The notes under the pieces were generated by a model that saw only the letters and a list, made by a program, of their open reading frames with translations, made no database searches and was not told where the DNA came from. 64,000 nt of DNA from VRUE01 sp963702175. Its GTDB lineage: Bacteria; Actinomycetota; Thermoleophilia; Solirubrobacterales; 70-9. Below are positions 1 through 9,490 of this stretch, piece after piece (the stretch's first letter is position 1; each line of letters starts with the position of its first letter). The stretch covers positions 2,418,001-2,482,000 of the forward strand of contig OY969721.1 in assembly GCA_963702175.1 (NCBI GenBank). Reading direction: 5' to 3'. Made by a program: the position numbers and the translations under genes.

Positions 1-322
1 CCCCGCCTGCAACCCCTACCTCTGCTTCGCCGGCATGCTGCAGGCGGGCCTGGAAGGGATCGAGAAGGGCTATGAGCTGCCCGAGCCGATGGAGCAGAAC
101 CTTTACCATCTCTCGACCGAGGAGCGGACCCAGCAGGGGATCGAGCAGCTGCCGGCGACGCTGGGCGAGGCAATCGAGGTTGCCGCCGAGTCGGAGCTGG
201 TGCTGCGCACGCTCGGCGAGCACACCTTCCGCCGCTTCGTTGAGATCAAGCGCCAGGAGTGGGACGAGTACCGCGTCCAGGTGACGCCGTACGAGATCGA
301 GAACTTCCTGCCGGTCCTCTAG
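1..322 (+). CDS. glnA: glutamine synthetase, C-terminal end (5' truncated by window edge)
   Basis: This is the C-terminal 106 residues of a type I glutamine synthetase, the cytosolic enzyme that makes glutamine from glutamate, ammonia and ATP. The open frame enters from the left edge (codons from base 2) and begins NPYLCFAGML, the conserved segment near the end of the catalytic domain. It continues with the family tail (GIEKGYELPEP, then EWDEYRVQVTPYEIENFLPVL-type ending). Its TAG stop (320-322) overlaps the TAG stop of the convergent MMPL gene through a shared CTAG, so no terminator separates the two. The adenylylation-site motif (NLYxLP-type) seems to survive as NLYHLS, with Ser where Pro is usual. 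Identity is confident; promoter and start lie outside the window. Confidence 0.93.
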   Translation, partial: PACNPYLCFAGMLQAGLEGIEKGYELPEPMEQNLYHLSTEERTQQGIEQLPATLGEAIEVAAESELVLRTLGEHTFRRFVEIKRQEWDEYRVQVTPYEIENFLPVL

Positions 323-2811
323 TCGCGGGCCAGCTCTCGTTCTGCTTCAGCTGGGGCTTGCGGTCCCCGCTTGCCCTTCGACAGCTCCGAGGGCCACCAG
401 AACTTGTCGCCCATGGTGAGTGCGATCGAGGGGACGAGGACGCTGCGGACGAGGAAGGTGTCGAGGAGGACGCCGAAGGCGACGACGAAGCCGATCTCGG
501 TGAGGAAGGTGAGGGGGAGGACGGCAAGCACGGAGAAGGTGCCGGCGAGGACGATGCCGGCGCTGGTGATGACGCCGCCGGTGACCGCGAGGGCGCGGAG
601 GATGCCTTGTTCGGAGCCGTGCTTGATCGTTTCCTCGCGGGCGCGGGCGATCAGGAAGATGTTGTAGTCGACCCCCAGCGCGACCAGGAAGACGAAGGCG
701 AAGAGCGGCAGCGACGGGTCGGAGCCGGGGAAGCCGAAGATCACGTCGAAGACGAAGTAGCCGACACCGAGCGCGGCGAGGAAGCTGAGGATCACGGTCC
801 CGATCAGGACCAGTGGCGCCGCCACCGCGCGCAGCAGGGCGATCAGGATCAGCAGGACGACGAGGAGGATGATCGGCGGGATCACGATCGAATCCCAGCC
901 CGCCGCGTCGCGGACGTCGAATTCGATCGCCGTCGGCCCCCCGACCAGGGCGCTCGGCGCGGCGGCCTGTGCGGCGTCGCGGATCGGTTCGACCGTGTCG
1001 AAGGCCTCGGTCGAGTAGGGGTCGGGTTCCAGGGTCGCCTGGACGAGGACGCCGGGCGGTCCCTGCGCGACCGGTTGCGAGACCGACTCGACGCCGTTCA
1101 CGCCCGCGACGGCTTTCCTCACCGCTTCCACTTCGCCGCTGTCGCTGACGACGACGTCGGTGAGCGCGGTGGCTCCCGATGGGAAGCTCTCGCTGAGCAG
1201 GTTCTGGCCTTCGACCGATTCGACTTCGGTGCGGTAGGCGTCTTCGCTGGTCAGGTCGGTCGAGAAGAAGGCGAAGCCGGCGCAGAGGACCAGGAGCACG
1301 GCGACCGATCCGCCCATGACGCGCTTGGGCGAGAGGGCGACGCGGTCGCCGACCCGTTTCCAGAACCCGTGCGTCGCGTCGACGGCGTGCTCGAGCCGGT
1401 GGCGCCGCACCTCGTAGGGCGTGAAGACGGCGCGGTCGAGCGGCCCGACGATCAGCGAGGGGATGCGACGACCGCTGAGGATGCGCAGGACCCAGTTGAG
1501 CAGGACCAGCGGCAGCAGGATCAGCACCAGCAGGCAGGCGAGGGCGACCCGGACGAAGGCGCCGAAGCCCGAGCCTTCGATGATCGATTGCCGGGCGCGA
1601 TCGGAGGCCTGGTCGATGCTGGGGGCCGTCTCCGGCGCGTGCGGGACGAAAGGCCAAAAGGCGCGGCGGCCGAAGATCGTCAGCAGTGCCGGCAGCAGGG
1701 TCAGCATCGAGAGCGCCGCGCAGGCGATCCCGATCGCCGCGATCGGCCCCAGCCCGGCGGTGCCGTTGACCTTGGCGATCAGGAGGCAGAGCAGCGCCGC
1801 GATCACCGTCGCCGCCGAGGCGAAGATCGCCGGCCCGGCGGAGGCGAGCGCCGTGCGCATAGCCTCGTGCTTGTCGACCGTGTGGTGCAGCTCCTCCCGA
1901 TAACGGGAGACGAGCAGCAGCGCGTAGTCGGTCCCGGCGCCGAGCACCAGCACCGACATGATCGAGCTCGATTGCCCGTTGATCGTCACCCCCAGCTCTG
2001 AGACCCCGTACCCGATCGATTGCGAGAGCGTCTCGGCGAACAGCACCGCGGCGAGCGGGATGAAGAAGAACATCGGCGATCGGTAGATGACGATCAGCAG
2101 GAAGATCACCAGGCTGAGCGCCGCCAGCAGCAGGGTGGCGTCGAGGCCTTCGAAGACTTCGATCGCGTCGGCGGAGAAGCCGGCGCCGCCGGTGATCTTC
2201 ACCTCGAGGCCGCCGCCAGGGTCCGAGATCGCGTCGCGCCAGTCCTCGACCGGGTCGAGGATGCGGTCGCCCTCGCCTTCGGCCTTGATGTAGGAGGTGA
2301 TGATCGCCGCCTTGCCGTCTTTGGAGCAGACCGGGCCGACGAAGGGCGCGTAGTCGGTTGGCTGGCCGGGGATCGTCGAGGTCGAGGTGGCGCACTCGGC
2401 GGTTTGGCCGATGGGCGGCGCCTGCTGCAGGGCGCCGCTGGTGCCGGGCGCTTTGCCGCCTGCGGCCGCGGTGGCGCCGTCGGCGATGACGCCAGGGAAG
2501 CGCTTCGCGGTCATCGCTTCGACGTCTTCGACGATCTTGCGGCGGTCAGCAGCGGTCAGGCCGGCCTCGCGGCGGTAGATGATCACCGCCGGGGCGAGTT
2601 CGCCGTTCTGCAGGGCTTCGGTCTTATCGAGGGCGTGGGTCGACTCGGCGTCGCCCGGCAGGTAGGAGGTCGCCTCGTTGCTTTCGGCGTCTTTGAACTT
2701 TCCGGGGAGGTTGGCGGGGACGGCGGCGATGAAGATCGCCAGGAACCAGATCGCGAAGACGATCCACTTTGCTCGGCGACCTGCGGGGAAGGTGAAGAGG
2801 GAGCCGCGCAC
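319..2811 (-). CDS. MMPL/RND-family exporter (intact)
   Basis: An 830-residue MMPL-family inner-membrane transporter, a proton-driven exporter family that moves lipids or hydrophobic compounds in actinobacteria. One N-terminal membrane helix follows the start (IVFAIWFLAIFIA). A large extracytoplasmic loop, a block of five to six helices with the GADYALLL-type motif (GTDYALLLVSRYREE), a second loop, and a second helix block with GVDYNIFLIARAREE complete the two-fold repeat of the family. Start choice: a TTG at 2829 is possible, but GTG at 2811 has AAGGA nine bases upstream and is preferred. It lies 33 nt after the yyaL-like gene on the same strand and may be cotranscribed with it. Substrate cannot be read from sequence. 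Confidence 0.88.
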   Translation of the reverse strand: MRGSLFTFPAGRRAKWIVFAIWFLAIFIAAVPANLPGKFKDAESNEATSYLPGDAESTHALDKTEALQNGELAPAVIIYRREAGLTAADRRKIVEDVEAMTAKRFPGVIADGATAAAGGKAPGTSGALQQAPPIGQTAECATSTSTIPGQPTDYAPFVGPVCSKDGKAAIITSYIKAEGEGDRILDPVEDWRDAISDPGGGLEVKITGGAGFSADAIEVFEGLDATLLLAALSLVIFLLIVIYRSPMFFFIPLAAVLFAETLSQSIGYGVSELGVTINGQSSSIMSVLVLGAGTDYALLLVSRYREELHHTVDKHEAMRTALASAGPAIFASAATVIAALLCLLIAKVNGTAGLGPIAAIGIACAALSMLTLLPALLTIFGRRAFWPFVPHAPETAPSIDQASDRARQSIIEGSGFGAFVRVALACLLVLILLPLVLLNWVLRILSGRRIPSLIVGPLDRAVFTPYEVRRHRLEHAVDATHGFWKRVGDRVALSPKRVMGGSVAVLLVLCAGFAFFSTDLTSEDAYRTEVESVEGQNLLSESFPSGATALTDVVVSDSGEVEAVRKAVAGVNGVESVSQPVAQGPPGVLVQATLEPDPYSTEAFDTVEPIRDAAQAAAPSALVGGPTAIEFDVRDAAGWDSIVIPPIILLVVLLILIALLRAVAAPLVLIGTVILSFLAALGVGYFVFDVIFGFPGSDPSLPLFAFVFLVALGVDYNIFLIARAREETIKHGSEQGILRALAVTGGVITSAGIVLAGTFSVLAVLPLTFLTEIGFVVAFGVLLDTFLVRSVLVPSIALTMGDKFWWPSELSKGKRGPQAPAEAERELARD

Positions 2812-2844
2812 TGCAGCGCATCCTTGCAAATGCGGCCGGCCGAC

Positions 2845-4809
<1,965 letters not shown>

Positions 4810-4816
4810 TAAGCCC

Positions 4817-4822
4817 AGGCTA
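4817..4822 (-). promoter_or_regulatory. leaderless -10 box (TAGCCT) for the YyaL-like gene
   Basis: TANNNT hexamer exactly 7 nt before the ATG at 4809, placing the expected transcription start at the start codon. No Shine-Dalgarno sequence is visible. One of about fifteen such arrangements in this window. Confidence 0.55.
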
Positions 4823-4916
4823 CCCGTGTGGCGCAATCGCTCACTAATGGGGAGCAGGGGTCGCCGAATAATGGGGGAACCCGCGCAAAGGGCGCTCCGA
4901 TGCGGTCTGGAAAGGT

Positions 4917-4922
4917 TAACTT
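4917..4922 (+). promoter_or_regulatory. leaderless -10 box (TAACTT) for the GGDEF-EAL gene
   Basis: TANNNT hexamer 8 nt before GTG 4931. It decides the start of the GGDEF-EAL gene among several in-frame candidates (4847, 4871, 4931). Confidence 0.45.
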
Positions 4923-4930
4923 CAAGCAGA

Positions 4931-6346
4931 GTGACTTACGAAAAGCTCCTTGCTCAAAGCGATCCGGCGATCGAGGTGGTGCTCGCCAAGCTCGATCCGG
5001 AGGACCGCGAAATCGTGCGCAGCGCTCTCGCCAAGGCCGAGAAGACCGAGGCCGAACTGCGCTACATCGCCGATCACGACTCGCTCACCGGCCTGCTCGA
5101 CCGGCGCCGCTTTCGTGCCGAACTGGACCAGTTCGTCTCCTTCAGCGCCCGCTACGGCGGTCAGGGCGCGGTGATGATCATCGACATCGACGGGCTCAAG
5201 GCGGTCAACGACGCGCTCGGCCATCACGCCGGCGACAACCTGATCCGCCGGATCGCCTCGATCCTGCGCGAGCGGGTGCGGACCACCGACATCGTCGCCC
5301 GCCTCTCCGGCGACGAGTTCGCGGTGCTGGTGCCGCAGACCGACACCGATGGCGCCCTCCAGCTCGGTGAGGACCTGCGCGCCCAGGTCGCCGAGAGCGC
5401 AGCGCCGCTGCCCGACACCGAGAACGCGACGATCAGCGTCGGGATCACGATGTTCGGCGGCGAGCGGGACGTCGGCGCCGAGACCGTCCTGGTCGCCGCC
5501 GACCAGGCGATGTACCGGGCCAAGGAGGAAGGGCGTAACCAGATCGCGCTCTTCCAGGACCCCGACGAGCCGCGGCGCGCTCAAGACCGGGTCAAGCAGA
5601 CCACCACGGCGAGGATCCGTGAAGCGCTAACCCACGACCGGCTCAGCCTCCACACCCAGCCGATCCGCAGCCTCGCCTCGGGCGGGATCGAGCGCTACGA
5701 GCTGCTGCTGCGGATGACCGGCGACAACGGCGAGCTGCTTCCCGCCGCCTCTTTCATCGGCGCCGCCGAGCGCTCGGGGATGGTCCAGGAGCTCGACCGC
5801 TGGGTCGTTGCCCGCGCCCTCGAGCTGCTGGCCGAGCGTGAGCGCGCCGGCGAGCCGGTCTCGCTGCACGTCAACCTCTCGGGCGCCTCGCTCACCGACG
5901 TCTCGGTGATCGAGTTCATCGAGCGCCGCCTCGACGAAGGCGACGCCGATCCCTCCCGCTGCACCTTCGAGATCACCGAGACGGCGCGGGTCGGCGACTA
6001 CCAGGCGGCGGCCGGGTTCGCCGACCGGCTGACCGAATTCGGCTGCCAGGTGGCGATCGACGACTACGGTGCCGGCTTCGGCTCCTTTCACTACCTCAAA
6101 TCGATCCCCTTCGACGTGATCAAGATCGACGGGGCCTTCATCCGCGACATGCCGCGCAACGACGCCGACCAGCTCACGGTTCAGGCGATCGTCCAGATCG
6201 CCCGCGGCCTCGGCAAGACGACGATCGCCGAGTACGTCCAGGACGATGCCACAACCCAGATGCTGCGCGAGTACGGCGTCGACATGGCCCAGGGCTTCCA
6301 CCTCGGCAAGCCGGTCGCCATCGACGAGGCGCTGGCCGCGGCTTAG
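4931..6346 (+). CDS. GGDEF-EAL cyclic-di-GMP turnover protein
   Basis: A 471-residue soluble protein combining a diguanylate cyclase and a c-di-GMP phosphodiesterase domain. After a short helical N-terminus (to about residue 45), the GGDEF domain carries the active-site variant SGDEF at 126-130. The EAL domain (about 225-470) has the motif as YELLLR, keeping the glutamate, and retains HVNLSG, EITET, DDYGAGFGS, IKIDG, AEYVQD and the final QGFHLGKP, so hydrolysis is plausible. No membrane segment or PAS domain is visible, so the input signal is unknown. GTG 4931 is chosen because a TAACTT box lies 8 nt upstream; ATG 4871 is the main alternative. It is convergent with the aminotransferase, 16 nt apart. 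Confidence 0.9.
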   Translation: MTYEKLLAQSDPAIEVVLAKLDPEDREIVRSALAKAEKTEAELRYIADHDSLTGLLDRRRFRAELDQFVSFSARYGGQGAVMIIDIDGLKAVNDALGHHAGDNLIRRIASILRERVRTTDIVARLSGDEFAVLVPQTDTDGALQLGEDLRAQVAESAAPLPDTENATISVGITMFGGERDVGAETVLVAADQAMYRAKEEGRNQIALFQDPDEPRRAQDRVKQTTTARIREALTHDRLSLHTQPIRSLASGGIERYELLLRMTGDNGELLPAASFIGAAERSGMVQELDRWVVARALELLAERERAGEPVSLHVNLSGASLTDVSVIEFIERRLDEGDADPSRCTFEITETARVGDYQAAAGFADRLTEFGCQVAIDDYGAGFGSFHYLKSIPFDVIKIDGAFIRDMPRNDADQLTVQAIVQIARGLGKTTIAEYVQDDATTQMLREYGVDMAQGFHLGKPVAIDEALAAA

Positions 6347-6362
6347 CGGCAACGGCGCGCTT

Positions 6363-7727
6363 TCAGCTCTGCGCGAGGTCCTGCGCGAAGGCCTCGAAGG
6401 CGTCGAGGTAGCGCTGCAGGTCCTCGTCTGAGTGGGCGATTGAGAGGGTCCACTCCTCCTCGACGCCGGGGGTCATGAAGACGCCGTGGTTCATGTGGTA
6501 GAGCCAGGCCAGGGTCGATAGCTCTTCGTCGACCTTGCTCAGGTAGTCGCGGTACTCGTACATCCGCTCCGCTGAGAAGACCACACAGCCCTTGGCGCCG
6601 AGGCCCTCGGTGTAGGCGGGCAGGGCGTATGAGTCGATGACCTGCTGGCAACCGTCGAGCAGGCGCCGGTTGGTGGCTTCGAAGCTCTCGTAGACGTCGT
6701 CGGTCAGCACCTGGGTCAGGGTCGCCTCAGCCGCCGCCATCACCAGTGGGTTGCCGTTGAAGGTGCCGTACTGCTTGACGGTGCCGTCGGCGACGATCGC
6801 CGCCAGCTCCTCGCTCATCCCGATCGCGCCGCCTGGGTAGCCGCCGCAACTCGCCTTGGCCAGGGTGATCATGTCCGGCGTGACGCCGAAGCGCTGGGTG
6901 GCGCCGCCGGCGGAGATCGTGCAGCCGGTCTTCACCTCGTCGAAGATCAGCTTGACGCCGTGCTGCGCGGTGAGCTCACGGACCCGCTCCAGGTAACCCT
7001 CGCGCGGCGGGATGATGTTGATGTTCATCATCGCCGGCTCCATGATCAGCCCGGCGACCTGCTCGCCGATCTTCTCCAGCACGCTCGCAAGAGCATCGGC
7101 ATCGTTGAAGGGGACGGCGCGGGTCAGCTCTGTCAGTGCTCGCGGGGTGCCGCCGCCGTAGGGGACGCTGACCGGGTCGTCTCGCTCGCCAAGCGCCTCC
7201 AGCGGCGGGTAGACGGAGACCATCACCGAGTCGTGGTGGCCGTGGTAGGAACCCTCGATCTTGAGGATCGTGTCGCGCCCGGTGGCGCCGCGAGCGAGGT
7301 GGACGGCGTCCATCGTCGCCTCAGTGCCGGAGTTGTTGAAGCGCCACTGCGGCAGGCCAAAGCGCCGTACGAGCTCCTCGGCAACGGCGATCGAGCCGTC
7401 GGTGGGGGCGGCGAAGTGCGTGCCTTCGTCGATTCGCGCCTTGACCGCGGCGCCGACGGTGGAGTTGGCGTGGCCGATGCACATCACGCCGAAGCCGTTG
7501 TGGAAGTCGACGTACTCGTTGCCGTCGACGTCCCAGACCCGGCTGCCCTTGCCGCGCTCGATGTAGGTCGGCCAGGGGTCGTTCTCCTGGAAGGAGGAGG
7601 GGACGCCATTTGGCATCGTCTTGACGGCGCGCTCGAAGGTCTTCGCCGACTGCCCGGTGCGGTTGCGGAACTGCTCCTGCTGGGCCTCGGTCAGCGCCGC
7701 GACCCTCTTGCGGTCGATCTCCTCCAC
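6363..7727 (-). CDS. class III aminotransferase (glutamate-1-semialdehyde aminomutase-like)
   Basis: A 454-residue PLP enzyme of aminotransferase class III. Visible family landmarks are VWDVDGNEYVDFHNGFGVM near residue 60, the NSGTEA cofactor segment, EGSYHGHHD, IFDEVKTG (PLP-pyridine Asp in context) and the Schiff-base lysine in TLAKASCGGYPGGAIG. It resembles HemL in layout, but its active-site context and longer N-terminus differ from true HemL and no other heme gene is nearby. A catabolic or amino-acid aminotransferase of the HemL-like subgroup is therefore more likely. The start is GTG 7727, with TACGCT seven bases upstream, so it is probably leaderless. Downstream it meets the GGDEF-EAL gene tail to tail. 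Confidence 0.82.
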   Translation of the reverse strand: MEEIDRKRVAALTEAQQEQFRNRTGQSAKTFERAVKTMPNGVPSSFQENDPWPTYIERGKGSRVWDVDGNEYVDFHNGFGVMCIGHANSTVGAAVKARIDEGTHFAAPTDGSIAVAEELVRRFGLPQWRFNNSGTEATMDAVHLARGATGRDTILKIEGSYHGHHDSVMVSVYPPLEALGERDDPVSVPYGGGTPRALTELTRAVPFNDADALASVLEKIGEQVAGLIMEPAMMNINIIPPREGYLERVRELTAQHGVKLIFDEVKTGCTISAGGATQRFGVTPDMITLAKASCGGYPGGAIGMSEELAAIVADGTVKQYGTFNGNPLVMAAAEATLTQVLTDDVYESFEATNRRLLDGCQQVIDSYALPAYTEGLGAKGCVVFSAERMYEYRDYLSKVDEELSTLAWLYHMNHGVFMTPGVEEEWTLSIAHSDEDLQRYLDAFEAFAQDLAQS

Positions 7728-7734
7728 GACTTCA

Positions 7735-7740
7735 AGCGTA
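7735..7740 (-). promoter_or_regulatory. leaderless -10 box (TACGCT) for the class III aminotransferase
   Basis: TANNNT hexamer 7 nt before GTG 7727; no Shine-Dalgarno sequence between them. Confidence 0.5.
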
Positions 7741-7843
7741 GATGGTTGATCTCCCGCTCCCCGGTAGAGGACCGGGCTCCTTTCAACGGGTTGCGGCAGC
7801 TCAGCTAGAGCTCGTTTCGGAGCTCGAAGCTGGTGTGCGTGAG

Positions 7844-7994
7844 GAGATGCCGATGCCCCTCTCCGGGAACGTCGCCGACAGGCGGCGGAAATGCAATCCG
7901 TTTCTAGCGCGGCGTCAGCCGCGCTCCATTTCGGTCGCTAAGCGCGCGGAGCGCGCGTGCGACGCTAGTTCACGGAGAGGGGCATCGGCATCTC
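7844..7994. repeat. long palindromic element E1 (22-bp perfect arms)
   Basis: The 280-bp gap between two minus-strand genes contains a perfect 22-bp inverted repeat (7844-7865 against 7973-7994; arms begin GAGATGCCGATGCCCC). Inside it is a second perfect 8-bp hairpin, AGCGCGGC-gtca-GCCGCGCT at 7906-7925. The arms partly extend inward (GCGACG pairing). No ORF or transposase lies inside. It follows the 3' end of the acyl-CoA ligase gene. It could be a MITE-like repeat or a structured 3' UTR; there is no terminal T-run on either strand that would make it a standard terminator. Confidence 0.7.
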
Positions 7995-8007
7995 CGCGCT
8001 GCGACAT

Positions 8008-9456
8008 CTAGCTCTTCCGCAGCTCGGCTCGCTTGATCTTGCCGCTGTTGGTCTTCGGCAGCTCGGCGGCGAACTCGACGATGCGCGGGTACTTGTAGGG
8101 GGCGGTCTGGGCCTTGACGTGCTCCTGCAGCTCGCGGGCGAGCTCGTCGGAGGGCTCCCGGTCGGTGTCGAGGACGACGATCGCCCGCACCACGGCGCCG
8201 CGCTCGGGGTCGGGGGCGGCGACTGCGGCCGCCTCGGCGACGGCCGGGTGGGAGACCAGTGCCGACTCGACCTCGAAGGGGCCGATCCGGTAACCGGAGG
8301 AGAGAATCAGGTCGTCGCCGCGGCCCTCGAACCAGAGGTAGCCCTCCTCGTCCTCGCGCACCCTGTCGCCGGTCGACCACCACTCGCCCTCGAAGCGCTC
8401 GCCGTCGAGGTAATGGGAGAAGAAGGTGGGGGAGGTGGAGGCGTGCAGCTGCAGCTCGCCGTCGACGACGCGGGTCTCGATCCCCGGTAGGGGGCGGCCC
8501 ATCGAGCCGTCGCGGGCGGGATCGTCCTCGTCTGGGCGCATGCCGCAGACGGCCCCCGTCTCGGTCTGGCCGTAGCCATCGCCGATTGCGAGGCCGAGGC
8601 GTTCGCGGAAGCGCTGGATCACCTCGGGCTCGATTGGCTCGCCGGCCGAGACCAGGCGGCGCAGCGAGGGCACCGGGGTCAGCTCTGAGCGGGCGGCGAG
8701 CATCCGATACTCGGTTGGCGCCTGGCAGAGCACGTTGATGCCGAGCTCGGCGCACATGTCTAGCCGCTTGGCGGGGTCGAAGCGGCCGTCGTGGAGGACG
8801 GCGACGGCGCCGCCGAGCCAAGGGGCGACGAAGGCATTGCGGGTCGACTTCGACCAGCCTGGGGCCGCCGTGCACCAGGCGATCTCGCCCTCGCGGGCGC
8901 CAAACCAGTGCTTCGCCTGGAGCTCCTGCCCGAGCAGGTAGCGCTGCGGGTAGACGACGCCGCGCGGCTCGCCCGTAGTTCCAGAGGTGAAGACGATCGC
9001 CGCCGGATCCCCCGGGTCGAGCTGCTCGACCTCGGCCGGGGTCTCCTGCGGCAGGTCCTCGTCGAAGACCCGCGCCAGCTCCTCCATGTCCATATAGGGG
9101 ATACCGTCGGGCAGCTCGCCCAGGTAGCGGGTCTCGCCGACCGCCAGCTTCGGACTGGCAGCGCCCGCCCGCAGCTCGAGGTCCTTGCGGCGCAGCTGCG
9201 GGTTGCAGGGCAGCGCCACTGCGCCCATCCGCCAGCAGGCGAGCATCGTCAGCACCCACTCGACCCGGCTGCCGACCAGGGTCATCACCACGTCGCCGCG
9301 CCGCACGCCGCGCGCGGCGAAGGCGCCGGAGAGCCCGGCCGAGCGGGCGAAGAGCTCGCCAAAGTGGTGGACCCGGCGCTCGCCCTCGGCGCTGACCTCG
9401 ATCAGCGCCGGCCGCGCCGCCGGGAAGCGCTCGACCACGTCCTCGATGAAGTTCAC
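8008..9456 (-). CDS. AMP-dependent acyl-CoA synthetase/ligase
   Basis: A 482-residue member of the ANL adenylating superfamily, which activates a carboxylic acid as acyl-AMP and transfers it to CoA. The P-loop-like signature is VFTSGTTGEPRGVV, followed by the GYGQTETG motif (A5), the STGDRVREDEEGYLWFEGRGDD hinge region and the C-terminal catalytic lysine in PKTNSGKIKRAELR. The acyl substrate is not readable; the arrangement GARE-W-TAAPGWSKS resembles medium-chain (MACS-like) enzymes. GTG 9456 is chosen because homology starts at VNFIEDVVERFPAARPAL; the upstream extension to 9558 overlaps the MMPL pseudogene. It lies directly downstream of that gene. Confidence 0.88.
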   Translation of the reverse strand: MNFIEDVVERFPAARPALIEVSAEGERRVHHFGELFARSAGLSGAFAARGVRRGDVVMTLVGSRVEWVLTMLACWRMGAVALPCNPQLRRKDLELRAGAASPKLAVGETRYLGELPDGIPYMDMEELARVFDEDLPQETPAEVEQLDPGDPAAIVFTSGTTGEPRGVVYPQRYLLGQELQAKHWFGAREGEIAWCTAAPGWSKSTRNAFVAPWLGGAVAVLHDGRFDPAKRLDMCAELGINVLCQAPTEYRMLAARSELTPVPSLRRLVSAGEPIEPEVIQRFRERLGLAIGDGYGQTETGAVCGMRPDEDDPARDGSMGRPLPGIETRVVDGELQLHASTSPTFFSHYLDGERFEGEWWSTGDRVREDEEGYLWFEGRGDDLILSSGYRIGPFEVESALVSHPAVAEAAAVAAPDPERGAVVRAIVVLDTDREPSDELARELQEHVKAQTAPYKYPRIVEFAAELPKTNSGKIKRAELRKS

Positions 9457-9490
9457 GCGCGGCAGTTTGCCGCAGCGGCGAGGCGGGGCG

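Noticed and set aside
259..2001. 580-aa plus-strand ORF opposite the MMPL gene
   Set aside because: Composition (Asp/Glu/Gly/Arg-rich, no domain) is that of an antisense shadow of a high-GC membrane protein; the minus-strand MMPL reading is full of family motifs.
6363..7727. Naming the class III aminotransferase HemL
   Set aside because: General HemL-like motifs are present, but the active-site context and context genes do not support glutamate-1-semialdehyde aminomutase, so only the family is claimed.
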